Of a stretch of 64,000 nt of DNA, positions 55,902-63,846 are shown in pieces. Position 1 is the first letter of the stretch, and each line of letters begins with the position of its first letter. Below the pieces are notes generated by a model. That model saw nothing but the letters and a program-made list of their open reading frames with translations. It searched no databases and was not told the DNA's origin. The DNA is from Flavobacterium degerlachei (GTDB taxonomy: Bacteria; Bacteroidota; Bacteroidia; Flavobacteriales; Flavobacteriaceae): NCBI RefSeq assembly GCF_900106645.1, contig NZ_FNMV01000002.1, forward strand, positions 299,690-363,689, in the 5' to 3' direction. A program made the translations under genes and the position numbers.

Positions 55902-57080
55902 TTAATATTCAAAAGTTCCGTATTCGCTACTGATCGTCAATTTCTTGCTATCAGCTGCTTCTACTCTACCCACAATTTGCGCATCGACATTGAATGACTT
56001 AGAAATCGCAATAATATCTTGTGCGACAGCTTCAGGAACATAAACTTCCATACGGTGGCCACAGTTGAAAACCTGGTACATTTCCTTCCAGTCTGTTTTA
56101 GATTGCTCTTGTATCAATTGAAACAATGGTGGAACTGGAAATAAATTATCCTTTATGATGTGTAAGTTTTGTACAAAGTGTAAAATCTTAGTTTGTGCTC
56201 CTCCGCTGCAATGTACCATTCCGTGAATGTCATCAGACGAGTATTTATCTAAAATTTTCTTAATAATAGGCGCATAAGTTCTGGTAGGTGAAAGTACTAG
56301 TTGACCTGCGTCTATAGGTGAATTTTCAACGGCATCAGTCAATTTAACTTGACCCGAATAGATTAATTCTTCAGGGACTGCTGCGTCAAAACTTTCTGGG
56401 TATTTAGTAGCCAAATATTTCCCAAAAACATCATGACGTGCTGATGTTAATCCGTTACTTCCCATTCCGCCATTATAGCTTTTCTCGTAAGTAGCTTGAC
56501 CAAAAGAAGCCATACCCACGATTACGTCACCTGCTTTAATGTTTGCATTATCAATCACTTTAGAACGTTTCATGCGAGCTGTTACGGTAGAATCTACAAT
56601 AATAGTACGAACGATATCACCCACATCAGCGGTTTCACCTCCTGTAGAGTGAATAGTTACCCCAAAAGAATCCAGTTCTTTTATCAGTTCTTCGGTTCCA
56701 TTGATAATAGCTGATAAAACTTCACCTGGAATAAGATTTTTATTTCTTCCGATTGTTGAAGAAAGCAAAATATTATCCGTTGCCCCTACACATAATAAAT
56801 CATCAATATTCATGATTAATGCATCTTGAGCGATCCCTTTCCAAACAGAAATATCTCCTGTTTCTTTCCAGTACATATAAGCCAGAGAAGATTTAGTTCC
56901 TGCACCATCAGCATGCATAATCAAGCAATAGTCTTCGTCTTGGGTTAAATAATCCGGAACGATTTTACAGAACGCTTGAGGAAACAATCCTTTGTCAATA
57001 TTTTTTATGGCATTATGCACATCTTCTTTGGATGCCGAAACACCGCGTTGCGCATATCTTTTTGAAGTATCTGAACTCAT
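55902..57080 (-). CDS. purM: Phosphoribosylformylglycinamidine cyclo-ligase (AIR synthase)
   Basis: A 392-residue enzyme of purine synthesis that closes FGAM to AIR with ATP. It is of the longer Bacteroidota type. Signatures are YAQRGVSASKEDVHNAI at the N-terminus, HADGAGTKSSLAYM, NIDDLLCVGATDNILLS, HSTGGETADVGDIVRT (about 142-157) and MVHCSGGAQTKIL. It is monocistronic, with a TATCTTTG box 46 bases upstream. Confidence 0.93.
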   Translation of the reverse strand: MSSDTSKRYAQRGVSASKEDVHNAIKNIDKGLFPQAFCKIVPDYLTQDEDYCLIMHADGAGTKSSLAYMYWKETGDISVWKGIAQDALIMNIDDLLCVGATDNILLSSTIGRNKNLIPGEVLSAIINGTEELIKELDSFGVTIHSTGGETADVGDIVRTIIVDSTVTARMKRSKVIDNANIKAGDVIVGMASFGQATYEKSYNGGMGSNGLTSARHDVFGKYLATKYPESFDAAVPEELIYSGQVKLTDAVENSPIDAGQLVLSPTRTYAPIIKKILDKYSSDDIHGMVHCSGGAQTKILHFVQNLHIIKDNLFPVPPLFQLIQEQSKTDWKEMYQVFNCGHRMEVYVPEAVAQDIIAISKSFNVDAQIVGRVEAADSKKLTISSEYGTFEY

Positions 57081-57125
57081 GTAGTGTAGTTGTGTATGTT
57101 GTTTTTAGGCAACTGGGTTGTGAGG

Positions 57126-57133
57126 CAAAGATA
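57126..57133 (-). promoter_or_regulatory. -7 box (TATCTTTG) of purM
   Basis: TATCTTTG on the minus strand, 45 bases before the purM ATG. The -33 region is A-rich and has no clear TTG. Confidence 0.45.
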
Positions 57134-57220
57134 AATATTTTTTTTGGGTTTCGTGTATTCGCATTTAGGAAGTGTTTAGTGTATGCAGCAGCGCCAATAA
57201 TAAAAATTGAAAATAAAAAA

Positions 57221-57250
57221 AATACCCAAATCGCTAAAGATGGGTATTTT
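57221..57250 (-). terminator. Terminator at the end of the curli locus
   Basis: AAATACCCA pairs with TGGGTATTT around a 12-base loop, with long T-tracts on the minus side. It lies 21 bases after the stop codon of the last gene of the curli locus. Confidence 0.75.
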
Positions 57251-57270
57251 TTTTGTGATAGAGTCTTAAA

Positions 57271-58752
57271 TTACTTCCACTCTGGCATAGAACCTCCAGC
57301 AAATAGTGTGGTACTTGTACCTCCGTTTAAAATACTTGCTTTTTGAACATCTTTAACCGAAATTCCGTCATTTGAAGTATTTGTAAAAATAACTTCTGCT
57401 TCATTTGGAGAAAACTTAACATCTAAATTATTAAAACCATTACTTTTCCCTGTTGCAAGTTCAGTCGAAATATTTGTTGATTTATCATATACAAATACTC
57501 GAGAGTCTAATCGTCTATAAGTTGAATTTTGGAAACCTGAAATATCTCTAGTATATACTATTTTTTGGTTGCTAATCGAAATATTCAAACCACTTACACC
57601 TCCATTTAACCCAGAAAGAACGGAATATAAAACTGTACCTGAAGTATCAATCACATATATTTCAACATTATATCCTGAATTATCATTTACTTTCAGTGCA
57701 ATTTGACTTCCATCCTGACTCCAATCACACTCGGATATAAATTTTCCATTCGGTGTTTGAAATATTTGAGCAAGACCACTTCCATTGGCATTTATGCGAT
57801 ACAATTTATCAAAGTTAGGATATATAATCTGACTCCCATTGGTACTCCAACAATAATTAACATGCTCCATATTAAAACCTGCAATTGCTATAGAACTAGT
57901 CACCTTAGATTTATTTGAACCATCAAGATTCATTGTGTATATCTGATTCTGAGAACCATCTGAGCTTATAAAAGCTATCTTATTGATCTGTAAATTTTTT
58001 CTTGGACGATAACTATTAACCTCAGGAGATGATAATTGCAATTCATTCCCGCTTTCATCAGCAGTAAAAATAACGTTATTGTTATTCTGTTGTTTTACAT
58101 ATAAAAATCTAGGATTTGGAAAAGCTAATGTTGTAAAACTATTTGTAACACTATTTGAAGAAGCATTTATCCCATCAGAAACTGAAACCTGCCAATAATA
58201 TTTAGTACTATAACTAAGGTCACTAATTTCAAGACTTGTTGTTTTGACATCTGAATACGTTTTAACAACGTCTGTTGTTCCATTTTTGACAGTCACTGTA
58301 TACGTTAACACATCAGATTCTTTATCAGTAGCAGTCCAAGTTAAATTCAATTTTAACGCTTGATTAGTAGCATTATTAGCTGGAGCTGTTAAAACAGGAA
58401 TTTCAGGTGGCTTATTATTTGCTGTAGACAACGTCATTTCAAATATAATTTGTGTTGTAATACCAGCTTTTATAACAGCTGGTTCAAATTTAGCTATATA
58501 ACCTTCTTTTTGAGCCTGAAAAGAATATTCTCCTACCAATATTTCTTCAAAGACAAAATACCCATCTTCATCAGTAAAATAAGTACTTGTAGTCGGGTTA
58601 GTTGAAACACGAGCATTTACAATAGGTTCAAATGATTCTGAATCAACGACCCTACCTTTTACTGTGCCTTTAGCATTTGAATCTAATTGTTCCTCGCTAC
58701 AAGAACTCAATATAAAAAAGCAGATAAATAATTTCACAACAATTTTTTTCAT
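57271..58752 (-). CDS. Curli-locus lipoprotein with regulatory-like, FN3 and TolB-like propeller domains
   Basis: A 493-residue lipoprotein (lipobox FILSSCSEE, Cys18). A carboxypeptidase-regulatory-like domain follows (about 28-105, GTVKGRVVDSESFEPIVNARV), then an FN3-like domain (about 112-205, PVLTAPANNATN...YYWQVSVSDG), then a TolB/WD40-like beta-propeller (about 212-493) with repeated DGS/NGS blades such as SSDGSQNQIYTMNLDGS and WSQDGSQIALKV. It is the last gene downstream of csgG, 67 bases away, before the locus terminator. The start is ATG at the lipoprotein signal. A role in binding or anchoring the amyloid at the surface is inference; no such curli component is known to me. Confidence 0.75.
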   Translation of the reverse strand: MKKIVVKLFICFFILSSCSEEQLDSNAKGTVKGRVVDSESFEPIVNARVSTNPTTSTYFTDEDGYFVFEEILVGEYSFQAQKEGYIAKFEPAVIKAGITTQIIFEMTLSTANNKPPEIPVLTAPANNATNQALKLNLTWTATDKESDVLTYTVTVKNGTTDVVKTYSDVKTTSLEISDLSYSTKYYWQVSVSDGINASSNSVTNSFTTLAFPNPRFLYVKQQNNNNVIFTADESGNELQLSSPEVNSYRPRKNLQINKIAFISSDGSQNQIYTMNLDGSNKSKVTSSIAIAGFNMEHVNYCWSTNGSQIIYPNFDKLYRINANGSGLAQIFQTPNGKFISECDWSQDGSQIALKVNDNSGYNVEIYVIDTSGTVLYSVLSGLNGGVSGLNISISNQKIVYTRDISGFQNSTYRRLDSRVFVYDKSTNISTELATGKSNGFNNLDVKFSPNEAEVIFTNTSNDGISVKDVQKASILNGGTSTTLFAGGSMPEWK

Positions 58753-58819
58753 CTTCAGATTATTTTGATAATTATACCAGCAATTAATTAAATATTTAAA
58801 TTTTATCATAGTACCAAAT

Positions 58820-60181
58820 TTACCTTTTACTTCTATTTGGGAAATAATAAGTCATCCCCAGTCCAAATCTCCAATAATAGTCATCTCTAATCCCAGTTTC
58901 AAAGTAGTCTAAATTATCTGAAAAATTCAAATTATGTTCCCCATATAACTTAAGCCCAAGTCTATCCGATACTAAATACTCAAATCCTAGCCCATATTGA
59001 ATTTTCAAACTTTTGTTTTCAAATTTTTTATTAAAATTCATACCTCCTCCAGCAAAAACATAAGGTGTTAATTGACTATTAGGACGGAAAATATATTCTA
59101 GATTTAAATCTAAAGAAGCAAATCCCTTTTTAGTAATGCTTTTATCTCCTAACCAAAAAGCATTTGAAGACGCACTGAAGTTGACATTTTGATTTAAAAA
59201 ATACTTAATCGCTCCTCTTATCATTGGTTCAGGGATGGGGTTTGGATAATCACCTTTCAAATAAGTTGCTCCAGCGCTACCTTCAATACCAACTCTACCT
59301 CTTTTTGTACTACTGCTTATTACAGTTTGTGCATCCGAACTAGTTTCAATTTCATCTCTATCGTAATTATCTACGAATGTTTTAACTTGACTTTCTGAAG
59401 CGTCTGCTTGCCAAATTTTATCTTTTATTCCATCTACAATCATTCCTTCCACAGCTTTCTCAATCGCCTCAGTAACGGCTAATTGTATCGGCTCATTTCT
59501 TGTAAAACCAGTTTCTACTTCTAGCAATCTCTTTATATTCACATACTTAAACAAGTTAGCATCAACACTTTGCGACAATATTGTTTTAGAAACGTAAACA
59601 GTGTTTAAAATCTTACCATTTGACGTAGAAACTAGTCGAAGGTAGATTGTAATTCTATCTTGTCTATATCTGGTAGAGGCTCCGGTCCCAAAATATCTAG
59701 CTCCAAATCCACCAGTAATTATATTAGAATCATATGACACTATACCTCCTTCTAATAAAACTCCAGCAAATAAAAGGGGGGTAAGTTGATTTTCTTTAGC
59801 ATCAGAATTGGATGCGTATTCTTGGCGAGTGGAACGGATAATATTTCTTTCATTCAAAAGGTTTCCTAAATTCTCTCTTTCAATAGGTATGAACCATTTC
59901 GAATCTCCCAATGCTTTAATTAAAATTGAAGTCGCACCTTGGGTAACAGCTGTGCTAAAAGTACTCCCTGACTCAACAGCTTTATATTGTCCCGTCTGGT
60001 CTTTAAACTTATAAACTCCTACGACAACAGGCTCTTTTGGCCTTGGTAGTTTTTTTAAAGAAGAATTTAACGAACTACTTTCACCAAAAGAAGCTTTTTC
60101 AAAACCAACTGGTTGGTTAAAATAAGCGGCGCAACTGGATAATAATAACACAATAAAAAAGCAGAAAACATTCTTAGTCAT
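58820..60181 (-). CDS. csgG: CsgG curli secretion channel with extra C-terminal beta-barrel domain
   Basis: A 453-residue lipoprotein (lipobox LLLSSCAAYF, Cys17). Residues about 45-270 align with E. coli CsgG: VVVGVYKFKDQTGQYK, STFSTAVTQGATSILIKAL, WFIPIERENLGNLLNERNII, GGFGARYFGTGAST and FTRNEPIQLAVTEAIE. CsgG forms the nonameric outer-membrane channel for curlin export. E. coli CsgG ends near residue 277; here an extra 150 or so residues form alternating beta-strands (about 300-453, ending YYWRFGLGMTYYF), like an OmpA-type or porin-like barrel. The constriction loop differs from E. coli (see findings). Confidence 0.87.
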   Translation of the reverse strand: MTKNVFCFFIVLLLSSCAAYFNQPVGFEKASFGESSSLNSSLKKLPRPKEPVVVGVYKFKDQTGQYKAVESGSTFSTAVTQGATSILIKALGDSKWFIPIERENLGNLLNERNIIRSTRQEYASNSDAKENQLTPLLFAGVLLEGGIVSYDSNIITGGFGARYFGTGASTRYRQDRITIYLRLVSTSNGKILNTVYVSKTILSQSVDANLFKYVNIKRLLEVETGFTRNEPIQLAVTEAIEKAVEGMIVDGIKDKIWQADASESQVKTFVDNYDRDEIETSSDAQTVISSSTKRGRVGIEGSAGATYLKGDYPNPIPEPMIRGAIKYFLNQNVNFSASSNAFWLGDKSITKKGFASLDLNLEYIFRPNSQLTPYVFAGGGMNFNKKFENKSLKIQYGLGFEYLVSDRLGLKLYGEHNLNFSDNLDYFETGIRDDYYWRFGLGMTYYFPNRSKR

Positions 60182-60259
60182 AGCTTGTAATTATTTATAA
60201 TTAATAATTTTGAATATTACATCAAAGGCGATTGTTCCATAAATATTTTAAAAAAAATA

Positions 60260-60673
60260 TTAATTTCCAGGAACTATCACTTGACTCTGTTCTCCAGTAT
60301 CTGTATCTAATATATCAACTACTAGCCCCAAATTAGACCGATAAATATCTATTGATAAACTTCCAAAAACATAAGAACCTTCAGTCAATCCGTCTGTACC
60401 AAATTGTGTCTGAAATAATGAACTCGACACTTGATTTAAAATTTGACTATTTAGATTTTCTTTAAATCTTTCCAACTCAGATTGCTGCCCGAAACTTAAA
60501 TCCTGTGTTTCTTTAAATTTATTTTGCGATTCAGCAGAACTTAACAACCATTGATAATTAAATGTATCTCCACCAAAAGCAGGATTTATAGGCTTATACA
60601 CTAAACTCTGAGCATTTCCAGAAAAGAAAATTCCAATAATAAAAATAATTGTCGCTACAATTTTCATATTCAT
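60260..60673 (-). CDS. csgF: CsgF curli nucleation/assembly factor
   Basis: A 137-residue exported protein with a signal peptide (about 1-21, cleavage near GNAQS). The mature N-terminus LVYKPINPAFGGDTFNYQWL matches the CsgF segment that plugs into the CsgG channel, with NPAFGG and the following LLSSAESQNKF helix as in E. coli. The C-terminal part (GLTEGSYVFGSLSIDIYRS) is beta-rich. It couples CsgG to the nucleator CsgB at the surface. Two nearby ATG codons (MNMKIV) leave the start uncertain by two residues. Confidence 0.85.
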   Translation of the reverse strand: MNMKIVATIIFIIGIFFSGNAQSLVYKPINPAFGGDTFNYQWLLSSAESQNKFKETQDLSFGQQSELERFKENLNSQILNQVSSSLFQTQFGTDGLTEGSYVFGSLSIDIYRSNLGLVVDILDTDTGEQSQVIVPGN

Positions 60674-60770
60674 TAATTTAGATATTAATTTTAATTTAAA
60701 AAATATAATACTGTTTTTACGAATCCATTGGAATCAAATTCCGTGTTTTAAAACTCAATTAATTCTGTTT

Positions 60771-61505
60771 TTAATATCGCGTTAAGTAAAGGGCTTGCTT
60801 TTCTAAATTTTTAAAATATTTAAAAACATTATCCGAAGAGACTGTTGCCATATATTTCAAAAACTCATCATCTGGTCTTGCAATAAACTCATCAATAACA
60901 TCTCCATTAACACTAACAATTATCTTGGTAGTTATACCAACTGTTAATTCTTCTCCCACACTAACTACTTTATTTGAATTTATTTTTAACTTTGAATACT
61001 CATAATAAAAATAATCATAAAATTCATTTCCTAACCTAGTTTTAGTCTCATTAGCTACAATACCTATCATTTCAAGACCGTCCTTAGGCTTAACAACACT
61101 AACTTTAGATTCTTCATCTCCTCCAACTACGACTCTGTCTTTTCCTATTATAACATCGTTTTCATCATAAATTAATAACAATAATATTATTTGATCATCT
61201 TTATTAAAATTAATTTGCGTTTTAGAAAGATTGACTTTTTGAATTGGCTTCAATGTAACACGCCCATCTTGCGAATTTTTTGATTTATTAGAATTTGATT
61301 TATTACTTCTAAAGACAGTTAACTTAAATGAGATGTTTTTAAATTCTGAATCTAAATTTTCAGCAGTACCAATTATTGTTAGCATGTTTTCAACTTGTTC
61401 AACATTAATTTTGGCTTTTACTTCCTTATTGCTTTCCTGAGAAAAGCCAACTGAGCAACTCAGTAAGAAAAATAAAAGATAAAAATATAATTTATCGTTT
61501 TTCAT
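60771..61505 (-). CDS. csgE: CsgE secretion factor with extra N-terminal beta domain
   Basis: A 244-residue exported protein with a signal peptide (about 1-23). The C-terminal part (about 145-244) matches CsgE: GIVANETKTRLGNEFYDYFY, TTKIIVSVNGDVIDEF, DDEFLKYMATVSSDNVFKYF. CsgE caps CsgG and guides subunits into it. The N-terminal part (about 25-140) is a beta-sandwich-like segment that E. coli CsgE lacks. Its pattern (FKLTVFRSNKSNSNKSKNSQ, then LSKTQINFNKDDQIILLLLI) recalls the CsgC/CsgH amyloid-inhibitor fold, which is inference. It begins three bases after the csgB-like gene ends. Confidence 0.8.
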   Translation of the reverse strand: MKNDKLYFYLLFFLLSCSVGFSQESNKEVKAKINVEQVENMLTIIGTAENLDSEFKNISFKLTVFRSNKSNSNKSKNSQDGRVTLKPIQKVNLSKTQINFNKDDQIILLLLIYDENDVIIGKDRVVVGGDEESKVSVVKPKDGLEMIGIVANETKTRLGNEFYDYFYYEYSKLKINSNKVVSVGEELTVGITTKIIVSVNGDVIDEFIARPDDEFLKYMATVSSDNVFKYFKNLEKQALYLTRY

Positions 61506-61508
61506 AAC

Positions 61509-62003
61509 TTAATGATTAAAAATATAAATAGTTCCCGAATTTCCTTTTTGATTAATTATCAAATTTTTTGAGATAGAGTTAGAACCATTATTATAAATTT
61601 TTAAATTATTTCCGTTTTGATTAATTGTCATATTAGATTCTATATAACTATTAGAAGAGTAATCACTCACAAAATTATTATTTCCTGATTGAAGAACATT
61701 TTGCACTACAGCAGAGCTTTTTTTATAGATATCTACGTTATTATTATTTCCATATTGATCTACATCTACCTTAGAATTTGAACTTTTAATATAGATATCA
61801 GAATAATTGCCAGCACCAACTTGCTTTAAATTAACCGAGTTACTATTAATTAATTGATTACTACTATTTTGCAATAAAAAATTATTTCCTGAAATATAAT
61901 TAGTATATAGCGTATTTAATTGGATGTTTTCCTCTTGTGCTACTAGATAGCCAGAACAGAAAAACAAACCTATTAACAAGCAAAAATCTTTAATTGTTCT
62001 CAT
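61509..62003 (-). CDS. csgB: CsgB-like minor curlin subunit
   Basis: A 164-residue exported protein with a signal peptide (about 1-22, cleavage near LVAQE). Curlin-type repeats are spaced about 22-24 residues apart, with glutamines at 61, 83, 105, 129 and 152 in QVG, QYG, QSG, QNG and QKG, each followed by an Asn/Ser-rich turn. It is shorter and more irregular than the CsgA-like protein and lies next to csgE, so it is the likely nucleator. It ends three bases before csgE begins. Confidence 0.78.
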   Translation of the reverse strand: MRTIKDFCLLIGLFFCSGYLVAQEENIQLNTLYTNYISGNNFLLQNSSNQLINSNSVNLKQVGAGNYSDIYIKSSNSKVDVDQYGNNNNVDIYKKSSAVVQNVLQSGNNNFVSDYSSNSYIESNMTINQNGNNLKIYNNGSNSISKNLIINQKGNSGTIYIFNH

Positions 62004-62140
62004 GATATTTTTTTTTATAAAAATTAAAAATAATACTACATGAAGATATTCGAAAAATTAAAAGATGAGTACATAAAAATATACTCAAAAACACCTAACC
62101 TCTCTAAAATAAAATCTTAACCTAAATCTTAGTAAAAAAA

Positions 62141-62170
62141 AAGATGGAATCATACAACTCCATCTTTTTT
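62141..62170 (-). terminator. Terminator between the csgA-like and csgB-like genes
   Basis: A stem of AAAAAAGATGGA / TCCATCTTTTTT followed on the minus strand by a long T-tract. It lies 17 bases after the csgA-like stop codon and would end most transcripts there, with partial readthrough into csgB. Confidence 0.75.
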
Positions 62171-62186
62171 TTATAACTATTAAACT

Positions 62187-62939
62187 TTAGTTTGTTTGCA
62201 TAATATAACCAGTGTTCATAGCGCCAGTTTGAAGCACAGTGCTCATATGATCATTACCTAACTGCATTACGTTTGCTGTATTACCATTATTAGTTTGGGT
62301 AATAATAGATGTATTATCCCATCCCATTTGCAACGTATTAGCTGTATTGTTACGACCTGTTTGATTTACATCAGATTCATTATTCCAACCCATTTGTCCA
62401 GTGTTAGCAGTATTATCGCGACCTCTTTGGTACACTTCAGAATCATTACCTATTCCTACCTGTATGGTTAAGGCGCTATTATCTCTTCCTCTTTGGGCTG
62501 TTATTGATTCATTTCCGCCCCCAAATTGCATAGTAGTCGCCTCATTATTTCTTCCATGTTGATCTATAGTAGCGTCGTTAACCCATCCAGCTTGACCAAT
62601 AACAGCATCATTGCTTCTTCCATGTTGATCTATATCTGCAGAGTTAAATGCTCCTACTTGCCCTACGTAAGCATCATTACCTCTACCATATTGATCAATA
62701 GTGGCTAAATCTCTAAAGCCACCCTGATTTACATCAGCTTCATTGCTTCTTCCCTGTTGATTTACAAAAGCTAGATCACCATTTCCTAATTGCAACACGT
62801 CTGAATCATTCATGTACCCCACTTGCAGAACCGCAGCGCCATTATAATCACCACTCTGAGTTAATGTACTCACATTACTTTGTCCGTAGCTTAAAGAAGC
62901 TAATAGCATCGCTGAGACGCTTAAAATTACTTTTTTCAT
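62187..62939 (-). CDS. csgA: CsgA-like major curlin subunit with long repeat array
   Basis: A 250-residue exported protein with a signal peptide (KKVILSVSAMLLASLSYGQ). The mature part is about 21 tandem units of 11 residues of the form A-x-x-x-Q-x-G-x-x-N-x. They alternate in type: one has QHGR-N-D/E (ADIDQHGRSND, ATIDQHGRNNE), the other QAGW/QMGW (AVIGQAGWVND, ANTLQMGWDNT). Two units make one 22-residue curlin repeat, so about 10 full repeats against five in E. coli CsgA. The ATG at the signal peptide is chosen over a longer frame, whose extension lies in the mRNA leader. Confidence 0.85.
   Translation of the reverse strand: MKKVILSVSAMLLASLSYGQSNVSTLTQSGDYNGAAVLQVGYMNDSDVLQLGNGDLAFVNQQGRSNEADVNQGGFRDLATIDQYGRGNDAYVGQVGAFNSADIDQHGRSNDAVIGQAGWVNDATIDQHGRNNEATTMQFGGGNESITAQRGRDNSALTIQVGIGNDSEVYQRGRDNTANTGQMGWNNESDVNQTGRNNTANTLQMGWDNTSIITQTNNGNTANVMQLGNDHMSTVLQTGAMNTGYIMQTN
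62190..62880 (-). repeat. Tandem curlin repeat array in csgA-like gene
   Basis: A tandem array of 33-bp half-repeats forming about 66-bp units, coding for the alternating QHGR and QxGW types. The DNA repeats are diverged (many synonymous and conservative changes), so the array is old rather than freshly expanded. Confidence 0.75.
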
Positions 62940-63076
62940 AATAAATATATTTAATTGGTTATTAATACAAACTATTATGTAGGTTTTAAAAAAGCGATTT
63001 GGGAACCTCCTTTTCATCATAATAAATAACAAGATTTTTAGTATAAATACATACCCCTTATTTGATTATTACATTT

Positions 63077-63108
63077 CAAAGATAGAAAACATATCTTGAA
63101 AAAACCAA
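63077..63108 (-). promoter_or_regulatory. csgA promoter (-33 TTG and -7 TATCTTTG)
   Basis: On the minus strand TTG and TATCTTTG are separated by 21 bases, fitting the Bacteroidota -33/-7 promoter. Transcription would start near 63071, about 130 bases before the csgA ATG, leaving room for leader regulation. This is the best-formed promoter in the window. Confidence 0.65.
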
Positions 63109-63806
63109 GTATAAATACCTGTTTTTCACATACATAATTACATTTTCGATGAAACGCAAGCCTTCTTCGATGAACTACATGTTTTTTTCACATCTGTATA
63201 AGAAAAGAATTACTAAACATTAAAAACCACTTAAAAGAATATGATTTTATTAATTTAACAAGATTACACCCCAATATATTGCTCCTTTTTTTTACGAATT
63301 ATAACTGCTACTGCTCTTGCATTGATAATAAATTTCAAAATGCATTATTGTAGTAAAAACAAAAAACTGTAATACTACAACTAAGGTTGATCCATTTTAC
63401 CTTTTAAAGTCCCATCTACCAATTGCTAATTATTTTACCATTCTGCAATACATTTTATTAATGACGTGGCTAATCATTCTATTCTATTGACCTTGTTAGT
63501 ACCTTTTATATATCGACGGCCAAAAGGCCTAATTTACTAAATCACTATAGTAGTGCTTAAAATTCGTTTTAACACAATACAGCGCAGGATAAACGTTATT
63601 CCGCTTATGATACAGCACACATCTTCAGCGAACACTTTATTCGTTGTAGAAAACATTCATTTTAAGTAAAAAGAATACTGTTTCATACCAATCCATTCAA
63701 CTAGTATAAATTTGAAAAAAAAAGATAGGCTACCCCTAAAACACATAAAAGAAACTGTCTATTTAGCACAGCCACTTTTAGATACTTTGAAAATAGCCCA
63801 TAAAAA

Positions 63807-63833
63807 AATGCCTATCTGAAACAGATAGGCATT
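63807..63833 (-). terminator. Hairpin terminator next to the insertion sequence
   Basis: AATGCCTATCTG pairs with its complement around a 3-base loop. The longer T-tract is on the minus side. It ends 14 bases before the IS end, so it may belong to a minus-strand gene beyond or behind the insertion. Confidence 0.65.
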
Positions 63834-63846
63834 TTATATTAAAATA

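Larger units (their letters stand above)
62940..63846. other. Non-coding region between csgA and the insertion sequence
   Basis: About 900 bases without a supported gene. It carries the csgA promoter (63077-63108) and leader of about 130 nt at its left side, then AT-rich sequence with a small GGCCAAAAGGCC inverted repeat (near 63.52 kb), and a hairpin terminator just before the IS. No remnant of a gene was recognised. A regulator-binding site for the curli locus would be expected here, but no CsgD-type site can be named. Confidence 0.6.

Noticed and set aside
62187..62939. CRISPR-like regular repeats in the csgA region
   Set aside because: The period is 33/66 bp in frame and translates to curlin units with diverged DNA; there are no unique spacers or cas genes.
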